Shown: piece by piece, positions 45,731-55,588 of the stretch
How the letters are laid out: the number at the start of each line of letters is the position of its first letter
Position numbering within the stretch: the first letter of the stretch is position 1
Source of the DNA: Eustoma russellianum
Taxonomy: Eukaryota; Streptophyta; Magnoliopsida; Gentianales; Gentianaceae
Assembly (NCBI GenBank): GCA_036186865.1
Contig: AP025066.1
Span: 19,416,052 to 19,480,051 of the forward strand
Reading direction: 5' to 3'
DNA length: 64,000 bases
The notes under the pieces: model-generated
The model's input: the letters and a program-made list of their open reading frames with translations, nothing else
Told to the model about the DNA's origin: nothing
Databases searched by the model: none
Program-made: the position numbers and the translations under genes

Positions 45731-46079
45731 GAATAACTTCGAATAAATGCTGGGTTTTGAACAAGAAAATTTGCAATTCGCTAGACTTTAACTTCGATCG
45801 TTTACTTGAAGAACGTCGACAGAAACTTGTCCCTGGTTGCCAAAAACATTAGACACTCATGTCTAAAAGTTGGAGATCATTTTTCCAGTCCTATTGTTAA
45901 AAGACTCGAGTTTGTCTTCTTAACGTCAAAAAATAATATATATATATATAAAAAAAAAGGTATCTCTTTCTTTTTTATTTTTCTGTATGAGGAAAAAAGT
46001 AAAGAAATTACTGTATATGTGAATGTACATACATACACATATATACATATATACAAATATATATATACATATATATATA
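45731..46079. other. 5' region of the IST1-like gene / spacer before the L1 LINE
   Basis: This 350 bp stretch must hold the 5' UTR and core promoter of the minus-strand gene. TA-rich microsatellites occur at 45936-45950 and 46020-46080, so a TATA box cannot be picked out with confidence. No coding sequence is seen. Confidence 0.5.
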
Positions 46080-47000
46080 ATGACGTCTTCTTCTCCAGGC
46101 GATTTCTCTGGCTGCGGCGGCAAGTCCTTTGCTGTCGTCGTCTCTGCTTCATCTTCCATCCCGATCTCGTCGAAAATGATCTCTAAGCACAAAGGGCATT
46201 CCATGATCTTTTACAAATGGTGAGATTGACGGAGCCTTACCGACTATCGCTAGGGGGAACCTTTTGGTTCGGTCGGCCTCCGCTGAAGGTTATCCGCAAT
46301 GTCTTTGATCGCATTGGCTTTCGCTTCGATGTAAAGATCACGCTTTTGGATCAATCACATGTCTTGTTGAATTTTCTTCATGAACCGGACTATATCAGAT
46401 GTTTATACCGCCGTTTGTGGACAATTGCTGGATGCACAATGAGGATCACCAAATGGACTGTAGTTTTTTGATCCTGCAACAAATGTCCCAATTGTGCCGA
46501 TCTAGGTTGCGTTTCCAGGACTACCTCTTCACTTTCATCAAAAGTTCGCTCTTTTTGAAATTGCCCGTGTTGTAGGTCACCCAGTCAAGTTGGATGTTGC
46601 TACGGCTGATGGTTTGCGGCCGTCTGTAGCGCGCATTTGCGTGGGAATTGATATTTCCAAAGATCTGCCTAAGAAGCTATTCTTGCAAGGTAAACAGAAA
46701 ATAATTCAACAGCAAATATTTTATGAGGGTCTGCCGTCTTTTTGCGTTGAGTGCCGCCGTCTAGGTCACACTGCCACATCTTGTGGCGATCAACTGCCGC
46801 CTCAGCAGTCCATTCTCCGAAAACCGGAGACACGATGGACACCAAAGAAATCTCAGCAACTGAATCCACCTACAGTCAACCCTTTTATGTTACTTATGCG
46901 ACCATCATCTTCCCATGCAGTGGATGGCGCCAACGAAAATCTCTTTCATAACCCATCTACAGAGATCGAAGATCATATTTTAAATGTTCCTGTTATGTAA
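46080..47000 (+). pseudogene. L1 ORF1 (DUF4283 and CCHC zinc knuckle)
   Basis: The ORF starts with a Ser-rich leader (MTSSSPGDFSG) and HKGHSMIFYKW. After a frame break it reads RLTEPYRLSLGGTFWFGRPP, then a hydrophobic segment and MRITKWTVVF, which is the DUF4283 pattern of plant LINE ORF1 proteins. A further break precedes GHPVKLDVATADG and IDISKDLPKKLFL. The knuckle CVECRRLGHTATSC at about 46743-46784 has the C-x2-C-x4-H-x4-C spacing of a nucleic-acid-binding motif. ORF1 proteins coat LINE RNA. The remaining frame ends at 47000. Confidence 0.82.
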
Positions 47001-47159
47001 GATCTCACATTACTACGTTCAGATCAAAAGGATACATTGATGAAAACTAAACATCTTGATGATCTAGATGCCTGTCAATGTTCAGACTCTGATATAGGTC
47101 AATCGGTGGATCTCAACATATCCTATGACGCTAATTCACGCACAACCTTTTGATAGCAA

Positions 47160-47399
47160 ATGAGTGAGGCATCCGATCAAATTGGTAAACTCTTAGCCTC
47201 ACATCCTGTTTCGCTTGCTGATGAGGAGATTCTGCAGGCTTGTTTTAATAATCATGTTCACGATAATGAGGGCTTTATTCCAGTGGCCCCTCGACGTAGG
47301 AGCAGACAACGGAAAGAATTACCGCCAAGACATCCTTCCAGTGTAGTCACACGCAGTGCAGTACATACTGGTCTCTCCCAATCAGATATTTCCACATGA
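47160..47399 (+). pseudogene. L1 inter-ORF segment, open but unrecognised
   Basis: A 79-codon open stretch ends in TGA overlapping the ATG of the endonuclease frame (47396). It may be the C-terminal part of ORF1, whose frame broke near 47000. It has a basic stretch (RRRSRQRKELPPR) but no named domain. Confidence 0.4.
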
Positions 47400-50300
47400 A
47401 TGCCCTCACATGGAATGTTGGAGGCATTCGTACCTCTTTAGATAGATTGCTAATACTATTACGTCAAACGCGGATTGACTTATTAGTCATTATCGAGCTA
47501 AAGCAACGTGTTTCAAAGCTTACATTCTACAGATTAAAACTAGGATTTCATTATACGGCTGACACATGTGAGGGAAATATATGGGTATTCTGGCATTCAT
47601 CTGTTTTGGAGTTGCTGAATATAGATCATGGGTCTTTAACTTCGTTATTCTTATTTATACGACGACAACGCAGCAACGCTTTGCATGGTCTGTTGTGTAT
47701 GGACGTCATACACTCTCAGAGAGACATCATCTTTGGAATTCTACGGTTGAAACCTATCGGTCATTAATAGACCCATGGGTTGTTGGAGGCAATTTCAATA
47801 CATTTTTATCATTGGAGGAACATCGAGGAAGCACTGTTCCATCTCTTCGTTCTTTGGAGGATTTCAAATCCTGCGTTCATCATTGTCAATTGCAGGATAT
47901 TCCATTTTTGGATCTCAATTTACTTGGGCGCATGGGAGTGGCCATGGACGAATCATGTGTCGCCTGGATCGTCTGTTATGTAGCGTTTCCTTTGCAAACA
48001 TGTGTGCGGATATTGTTGTTCATCATCTGTCACGAGCTAACTCAGATCATGCTCCGTTATTGTTAAAATGTACTCTCTCGCAGGCCAAACCATCAATACC
48101 ATTTATGTATTTGAAGGTTTGGGCATTGCATGAAGACTTCTACTCATTTGTCGAAGCTCAATGGAAGCATTATCCGATGATAGGAGGCATGCATGGATTA
48201 TATAATAAGCTTCGGTTGTTTAAGCATGATCTCTGACGCTAGAATCGTGATATTTATGGTAACATTTTTAGTAACGCAGCCGAGGCAGAGAAAAATTATT
48301 CGTTGCAGGAAACTGTCTATGACAATTATCCTATCCCTGAGAATAGAACAGTCTTTTCTTTAGCTCAAGCACAACTTTTACAGGCTAACCGGGCACAAGT
48401 CTCCTTTTGGTCTCAGAAATCATGCGTCAAATGGGTGGCTGAAGGTGAAACAAACACGGCCTATTTTCATGCCTTGGTCAAAGACAAATATCATTGACAG
48501 CACATTCGTTGCATTCGTGACTCCACAGGATCCATGCTTGAGGGCAATGATGCGATAGGAAATGCTGCGGTGGAATTCTTTCAAACACTCTTCACCAATG
48601 AGCATGTGGTTGGTGTAGATTCTTTTCTTGATCATATACCCTCCTTGGTTACAACAACAGACAATGATATGCTTATGGCCATTCCTGATATGGATGAGAT
48701 TAAACGAGCAGTTTGGAATCTAAGTCCAAATAGCGCAGCTGTCCCCGATGGGTTTAATGGCCATTTCTTTAGGACATGCTGGGATATATTGTGGGTTGAT
48801 GTCACATGCACCAAGAATTCTTTTTGGGTGTACCTCCCGCTCAGGCTATGATTTCATCTCTAATTACTTTGATACCAAAAAAAGATCATCCTTCTACTTA
48901 TGCGAATTTTAGGCTCATTTGTCTTTCTAACTTTATACGTAAAGTCACCACCAGAATACTTGCTTCTCGTTTGTCGACCCTGCTCCCCCAGTTGATATCT
49001 GTGGAGCAGATTGGCTTTCTCAAGAGACATGATATTAGTGAGCATGTTTTAATGGCAAACGAGATGGTGCATTTGATTGACAGAAAATCTCATGGAGCCA
49101 ACGTGATGATTAAGCTGGATATGCTAAAAGCTTTTGATCGAGTCAACTGGAACTATCTTGAGACTATACTTCAAAAATTTGGCTTTTATGCACGCTTCAT
49201 TCGAATTATAATGAACAACATGTGGTACTAGAAATTTTCGGTTGCCATTAATGACTCAACCTATGGTTTTTGCTCGTCTACACACGGAGTGAAGCAAGGC
49301 GACCCCCTTTCCCTGTTGTTGTTTATCTTTAGCTCAGAAGGATTTAGCCGCAGTCTAAATCAGCTATTCAGCATTGGCTCCTTACATGGCTTTGCATCTG
49401 GACAAGTGCCAATTATTTCTCACTTGGCTTATGCCAATGATCTGCTCTTATTCCTAAATGGTACAACTAACAATCTGCATGCCTTTCAATCATTTCTTCA
49501 ATCTTATCAAGCATCGGGTCAATTAGTGAACTACAACAAAAGTCAGTTTGTTACAAGCACATATGTCACCGCTCCACATCTTCGGAATATTGGGCAGGTT
49601 CTGCTTATGCAGCCATCAACTTTGCCCATCAAATATTTGGGATCTTATTTATATCGTGGTATTAATCGTGCTAGTTATTGCACCTCGTTTCTACAACACT
49701 TTGATGCCAAGCTAACTGGTTGGGCCCGTCACCTCCTTACTCTAGAGGGCAGACTGGTCTTACTCAAATCAGTCCTCACGGCCATGTCTCTTCATATGTT
49801 GGCAGCTGCCTGCTTACCCAAAAGTGTAGTGCATTCTATTAACCGGAAAATATCTCAATTCATTTGGGGCAACCGATATCATTGGACTTCTTTATCTAGT
49901 TATGCTTTCCTGAAAGGGAAGGAGGTTTCGGAATCCGAAGTTTGACGCATATTCAGCAGGCATATGACTGTAAGATTTGGTGGAATTATCATACAAAAAC
50001 ATCTCTTTGGTCTATCTATATGCACCAGCGATATGGGACGAGATCAGATTATATCCCTCGCATATATGACTCCCCTGGTTGGAAGAGGCTTTGTTCCACC
50101 CATTCACTATGCATGCAACTTTCAGCCGGTATACCAGCGCCTTTATGGTGTTTAAACTCTTCGGGTGTGTTCTCCATCCAACATGCATATGATGACATTC
50201 GTTCTGCTCGCTCACAACTATACTCTCATAAGCTTATTTGGTGGCATGGTTGCCAAAGTCAACAATTTTATTCATCTGGCGTCTTTTTCATCGAGCATTG

Positions 50301-50702
50301 CCTATGGAGGACAACTTGATTCGTTTCACTGCCATCAGTCCCACTATATGCCCATTTTGCAAAATGCATCCGGCTAATATCAATCATGTTTTCCTTCAGT
50401 GTACTTATGTAAAGGATGCTTGGATGCGCTTTTCCTGGATATTGGGTGGTCCTTTACATCAGGATACACAACTTTGGTCATATTTGCTTCAATGATGGAT
50501 GTCATCCACATCTCGGACTCTCAAGGATCACCTTCGTGTAATTGGCCCTATTATGCTTTGTTGGGCAGTCTGGAAGGTTTATACAAACCGAGTTTATGGT
50601 GAAGCTGATATCTCGCCTGCAGGTATATATAATATAGCACGTCAATCTTGTTATAATTGGTCTTCATCAATATCTGGCACATCCTTGGCAGAAAACATTC
50701 CA
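47396..50702 (+). pseudogene. L1 ORF2: endonuclease, reverse transcriptase, zf-RVT
   Basis: The endonuclease/phosphatase fold starts NALTWNVGGIRTSLD at 47399 with LVIIELK (the metal-binding Glu). It reads through shifts to DRLLCS and the SDHAPLL block near 48040. The linker includes FWSQKSCVKWVAEGETNTAY. RT blocks are ITLIPKKDHPSTYANFRLIC, GFLKRHDISEHVLMANE, IKLDMLKAFDRVNW, GVKQGDPLSLLLF, then AYANDLLLF near 49430. In the last, the usual ADD is AND, so a catalytic Asp is lost. The C-terminal zf-RVT reads CPFCKMHPANINHVFLQC near 50350. At least eight frame changes or stops are present. Confidence 0.88.
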
Positions 50703-50868
50703 GAGTAGACTTAAGAGATGATTTTAGACTTAGGTTATGATCGGGGTATGATAGGTATGTGCCGATGGTGAGTTTTCCTTGACTAATTATCGTTTTACCC
50801 CGTGTCCAACCTTTTTAACTTGCTCTTGACTAATCTGAGTTCTTTTTCATGAACTTGAATTCCAGAGA

Positions 50869-51900
50869 ATGCCTCCACGACGTGAGCAGCCAGCTGGAAA
50901 CAGAGGACACGATGGAGATGACCAACATGGTCAGGGGGCCATTCCCAGGTCCTTGCAGATACCTTGTCCACGCTGACTACATTTATGGCCCAGCAGCTGG
51001 TACAGATGGATCATCTGCAGCAGCAGCAACAACCACCACCACCACCACCCCCCATGGGCTCCGATTTTTCTACTGAGAGATGCAGAACTCCTGGATACCT
51101 ATGTTCAGGGGTACCACCCGGCCAGAGGAGGCAGAGATCTGGCTCAAGAATGTGTCTAATTTGTGAAGGTTGCTGCAGGTCCAGAATGGCAGGGTGTGGC
51201 ACGTAGACTGACTCCACCGTCGACATGAACCTAGTTTAGGGAGGAGTACCAGAGGCACTACGTTCCTGGGAGTACCATTCAGAGGAGGATGACGGAGTTT
51301 CAGCTTCTGACACAAGGGTCCATAACTGTGACCAGTATTCTGAGAGGTTCCATGCACTTGGGAGATACATGCCCGCCATCATAGACAACGAGAAGGCGAA
51401 GATGCTGAAGTTCAAGACCGGCTTGAACTCTCGCATTCAGTCATTAATCATCTGCGCCCAGCCTACCACTTTTGAGGAGTTGTTGGATGTGTGTCATGAG
51501 GTCAAGGGTGATCTCAAGAGAGTTGCAGCGATCGATAGGGCTAAGAGATCACGAGAGGAGTTCTATTCTGGGAGATCCAGGAGATGGCTGAAGATTCTAC
51601 ACCATCACCTGACCGGGCGATCTTTCAGACCACCACAGCAGGGACAGGGATCGACGACTCGACCACTGGCAATTGAGGGTCCCATTGCAAGGCAGCGCGG
51701 CCACTCAGGCCAGTTATTACACAGTGTGGCCGTTTGCATACATGGCAGTGTTGGAGGGCTCAGAAGGTTTGCTACAACTTTGGAAAACAGAGACATTACG
51801 CTAGAGAGTGCCCTACACCGGCACAAGCACCTCCTCCGCCACAAAATCAGATGCAGTAGAGAGAAAAGGGGAAGACCAACGCGCGTGTGCATGTCATGAC
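50869..51900 (+). pseudogene. gag of Tekay element 3
   Basis: The start ATG at 50869 gives MPPRREQPAGNRGHDGD, the typical Pro/Gly/Asp N-terminus of Tekay gag. A CAG/CCA-rich stretch encodes Gln- and Pro-rich sequence near 51015-51060. After shifts, the capsid region reads YMPAIIDNEKAKMLKFKTGL at 51366 onward, then RIQSLIICAQPTTFEELLD and EVKGDLKRVA. The C-terminal part with the expected zinc knuckle is only weakly readable near 51770-51810. The product would form the virus-like particle; breaks rule out function here. Confidence 0.8.
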
Positions 51901-51989
51901 TGATGTTGAGCTAGAGGAGGTCGGGGACGTAGTTATAGTTACTTTTAATTTGAGCAATTTCAATTTTACAATTTTAATTAAGTATTTCC

Positions 51990-52440
51990 TTTTGTTTTGA
52001 TGATTTGTGATGTATGTATAACCATGAATCTGTTAAGCGAGATATTAATTAACCAAGTCCCAGCATATGTTCTACTCGATAGTGGTGCCAGCCACTTGTT
52101 TGTTGCCAGGAGATTCGTCAAGAGCCTGAATATTCTACCAGAAAGCCTTGAGATCCCTTATCGTGTTCAAGCCGCCGGTGATCAGGTGTTAGTATCTCAT
52201 TATCAGTACAAAGAATGCCAGTTAGAGATTAATGAGCTGTAGTTCTCTGCCACCCTAATTCTGATCCAGATGCATGATTTCAACATTATCCTGGGCATGG
52301 ATTTCTTGGCGAGACATCATGCTACCATCTACTGTCATCAGAGGCAGGTCAGCATGCAGACGCAGAATAAGTAAGAAACCATCTTCCAAGGGGATGTCAA
52401 ATTGAAGAAGTCATCCAGAAAGATCTATGTGATCATGCAC
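51990..52440 (+). pseudogene. Protease of Tekay element 3
   Basis: The retropepsin motif is LLDSGASHLFV near 52072, preceded by a run ending PAYV and followed by VSHYQYKECQLEI. A TAG replaces the usual Gln after NEL at 52240-52242. The family block FNIILGMDFLARHHATI is present near 52280, then a further stop. The catalytic Asp-Ser-Gly is intact. Confidence 0.85.
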
Positions 52441-54020
52441 AGGCTTCTCGAGCATTGAAGAAAGGAGCTGAGGGTTTTCTTGTGTATTCTTTAAATGCCA
52501 GTGTTGAGACTCCATCGATTGAGGATATTCCAGTAGTACGAGATTTTAAAGATGTCTTCCCTGATGAGCTACTAGGTTTACCACCGAGCAGGGAAGTAGA
52601 GTTTGAGATCGATCGTATACCTGGAGCCGAACCGATCTCGAAGGTGCCATACAAGATGGCACCAGCAGAGTTAAAGGAGCTTAAGGAGCAGTTGTAGGAG
52701 TTGCTGGACATGAAGTTTATCAGGCTTAGTGTTTCGCCCTGGGGGCACCAGTATTATTCGTGAAGAAGAATGACGGTACCATGATGCTAATTATCGACTA
52801 TTATAAGCTTAATAAGACCATGATAAAGAATAAATACCCACTAAAGAGGATCGAATATCTATTTGATCAGTTGAAGGTAATGTTCTCCTTTAATCGTTGT
52901 GAATTCGGTTTATTGCATATATCCACTGTGCACAACAAAATTGCGTGCAGTGTGCCAGAGTGTTCTCAAAGATTGACATCCGATCAGGCTACCACCAGTT
53001 GAGGATTAAGGCGGAGGATATAGCAAAGACGACGTTCTGCACTCGATACATGTACTACGAGTTCCTTGTAATGACCTTTGGACTGACAAATGCACCTGTG
53101 ACCTTCATAGATTTGATGAAAACATTATTCAGGAAGCGATTAGATCGATTTATGGTAGTGTTCATCGACGAAATCTCGGTGTATTCACCCGATGAGGAGA
53201 CATATGCTGAACAGTTGTGAGAGTTATTAGAGATTCTTAAGAAGAAGAAGTTGTACGCAAAGTTCAGCTAGTGCGAATTCTGGTTGAAGAGTGTGACTTT
53301 CTTGGGCCACGTGATTTTTGAGGAGGGCATTTTTGTTGACCCGAAGTAGATAGAGGCGATTACAGAATGGCCCCGACCTGCTAATGTCACAGAGGTACTC
53401 AGTTTCCTTAGTCTTGCTGGTTATTATCGTAAATTTGTGGAGGGATTTTCGAGTATTGCAGCACCACTGAGTATATTGAAACAGAAAAAGACAAAGTTTG
53501 TATGGACCTCCGAGTGTTAGAAAAACTTTGTGGAGTTGAAGCGGAGGTTGACGACCGCACCAGTACTGGCACAACCCTCCGGCACTGAAGGGTTTGTCAT
53601 CTACAGCGACGTCTCAAAGAATGGGCTAGGTATATATATATGAATTTCAATTTACCATTGTGTACATATAGACTCTAGCCTAACATTTTCGTTGCAGGGT
53701 GCGTGTTAATGCAGGGAGATAGGATATAGCATATGCTTCGAGATAGTTAAAGTAATATGAGCAAAATTATCCAACTCATGATCAGGAGTTAGCAGCGGTG
53801 GTGTTTACGTTAAAGATTTGGCGCTATTACTTATACAGTGTGATGTGCGAAGTCTTCACCGATTATAAGAGCTTGAAGTATCTATTCACACAGAAAGAGT
53901 TGAATATGCATAAGTGGAGATGGCTTGAGCTACTGAAAGACTATGACCTGACCATCAGTTATCATCCAGGAAAGGCAAACCCAGTTGCAGATGCCTTGAG
54001 TAGAAAGTCTAATCACGCCA
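52440..54020 (+). pseudogene. Reverse transcriptase and RNase H of Tekay element 3
   Basis: The RT starts with VVRDFKDVFPDELLGLPPSR, then RIPGAEPISKVPYKMAPAEL. The core includes SGYHQLRIKAEDIAKTTFCT, VMTFGLTNAPVTFIDLM and FIDEISVYSPDEE. In the last block the usual F-x-D-D motif reads FIDE, a catalytic change. An inserted tract of about 100 bases disturbs 52880-52980. The connection reads SFLSLAGYYRKFVEGFS. RNase H reads FVIYSDVSKNGLG, then a 68 bp GT-AG insertion (53630-53697), then CVLMQGDR. Later come YEQNYPTHDQELAAVV and DYDLTISYHPGKANPVADA. Stops at usual Gln and Arg codons are frequent. Confidence 0.88.
53630..53697 (+). other. Intron-like insertion in pol of Tekay element 3
   Basis: Sixty-eight bases begin GTATATAT and end TTTTCGTTGCAG. 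They are AT-rich and sit inside the codon for Gly of the GLG-CVLMQ block. Removing them restores the frame exactly. Tekay element 1 has a 67 bp GT-AG insertion at the same position (18488-18554). Confidence 0.7.
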
Positions 54021-54139
54021 GACAGACGCCATTAGAGAAAAAGATGGCAGAGTTTGATCTTGACATTGTTGATTCCACTGCTAATGTTCTGGCGGCCTTG
54101 ATTATTACACCATCTCTGATCGAGCAGTTTAAGGAGGCG

Positions 54140-55100
54140 TAGAAGGAGGATGTGACACTTAGAGATATCCGAGAGAGGATGTTGACAAGTATGATTGAGG
54201 GCTTCCCGATTCATGATAATGGCGGTATTGGGTACCAAGGAAGGTTGTGCGTACCTGATGATGCGGGTCTAAGGAAGGAGTTGTTGAAGGAGGCACACAA
54301 TTCGAAGTTGTCGATTCATCCAGGTGCTACGAAGATATATAATGATCTAAAGAAGCATTATTGGTGGAGTGGTATGAAGAGAAACATCGCCAAGTTCATT
54401 GAGAGGTGCCTCGTTTGTTAACAGGTTAAGGTAGAGCATCAGAGGTTGGGAGGTTTGATGTTGCCGTTAGAGATACTGGAGTGGAAGTGGGAGCATGTGA
54501 CGATGGATTTTGTTATAGGGTTCCCTAAAACAAGAAACGGCAATGACATGATTTGGGTGATTGTTGACTGATTGACAAAGTCTGCTCACTTTCTACTTGT
54601 GCCGAGTGATGTGACCTTGGAGAGATTGGTGAAGATGTACATTGATGATATTGTCAGTCTTCATGGGGTCCCAGTTAGTATCGTTTCAGACCGTGATCCG
54701 AGATTCACCTCTAGGTTTTGGTCAGCTTGCCAGAGAAGGTTGGGAACGAAGCTACGGTTGAGCACTGCCTTCCATCCACAGACAGATGGACAGTCTGAGA
54801 GGACCATTCAGACATTAGAGGACATGTTGAGAGCATGCACATTGGACTTCAAGGGGAACTGGGATGGTATGATCAAGTTAATTGAGTTCTCCTACAACAA
54901 CAGTCACCACAGCGCCATAGGCATGGCACCCTTTGAGGCGCTTTATGGACGTAAGTGCAGGTCCTCTGTTCATTGGGACGAGATCGGTGAGTGTGTTATT
55001 ACCGGGCCTGAGCTGGTTAAGCAAATCAAGGAGAAGGTGAAGTTGATTTGTGACAGGCTCAAGGTGGCTCAAGACAGAAGTAAGAGTTAGGCTGATTCGA
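54140..55100 (+). pseudogene. Integrase of Tekay element 3
   Basis: The N-terminal zinc-binding region reads HNSKLSIHPGATKIYNDLKK, then HYWWSGMKRNIAKFIERCLVC, the H-H-C-C pattern, with a TAA replacing the next Gln. The core has TMDFVIGFPKTRNG near 54500 (first Asp) and VIVD-stop-LTKSAHFL, where Arg is usual. Then come VSIVSDRDPRFTSRFW (second Asp) and STAFHPQTDGQSERTIQTLE (catalytic Glu). MAPFEALYGRKCRS and DRLKVAQDRSKS follow, with TAG for the usual Trp just after. All three catalytic residues are present, but stops interrupt the frame. Confidence 0.9.
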
Positions 55101-55542
55101 AACAACGTCCTCTAGAGTTTGCTGTGGGCAAAAAAGTTTACCTGAGGGTGTCGCCCATGAAGGGTTTACACGATTTGGTTTGGAGATTAAGTTGAGGCCT
55201 CGCTACATTGGCCTATATGAGGTACTCGAGAAGGTCGGCACCTTGGCTCACCGATTGGCGTTACCCCCTGCCTTGGCTCAGGTACACATCGTATTTCACA
55301 TTTCTCAGCTGAGGAGATATGTTCTGGATCCGAGCCATGTTCTAAATGCGCCGCCATGGAGAGTTTGACCGGACAAGACATATAAGGAGACTCCTATCAG
55401 GATCGTGGATCACAAGGACCAGGTATTCAGACACCAGGTCATCCCTTATGTTAAAGTTCAGTGGACCAATCATACAGAGCGCGAGGCGACCTGGGAGCTC
55501 GAGAAGCAGATGCGAGAGAGATATCCACAGCTCTTCGATTAA
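55100..55542 (+). pseudogene. Integrase C-terminal and chromodomain of Tekay element 3
   Basis: The GPY/F-like region reads LRPRYIGLYEVLEKVGTLAH, then LALPPALAQVHIVFHISQLR. The end reads QVIPYVKVQWTNHTEREATW and ELEKQMRERYPQLFD before TAA at 55540-55542. This is the chromodomain tail of Tekay chromoviruses. In related elements this kind of tail is thought to direct integration to heterochromatin marks. Confidence 0.85.
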
Positions 55543-55548
55543 GGTACG

Positions 55549-55588
55549 ACAAGTTTTCAAGGACGAAACTATTTTTAAGGGGGTAGGA
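55549..55588 (+). promoter_or_regulatory. Hairpin and polypurine tract before LTR, Tekay element 3
   Basis: AAGTTTTCAAGGACGAAACT pairs imperfectly with itself and is followed by TTTTTAAGGGGGTAGGA directly before the LTR start. Confidence 0.78.

Larger units (their letters stand above)
46080..50702 (+). mobile_element. L1-type LINE, decayed, 3' truncated
   Basis: ORF1 with a DUF4283-type domain and a zinc knuckle is followed by ORF2 with endonuclease, reverse transcriptase and a zf-RVT region. This is the plant L1 layout. Frameshifts and stops occur throughout. No poly(A) tail or 3' UTR is seen: the sequence stops soon after the zf-RVT region and meets the interior of Tekay element 3 at about 50702. 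The LINE and the IST1-like gene are divergently oriented, about 350 bp apart. Confidence 0.87.

Noticed and set aside
45806..46223. Open frames on both strands between the IST1-like gene and the L1 LINE
   Set aside because: They run through ATATAC microsatellites. Only the part from 46080 on the plus strand fits the L1 ORF1 leader.
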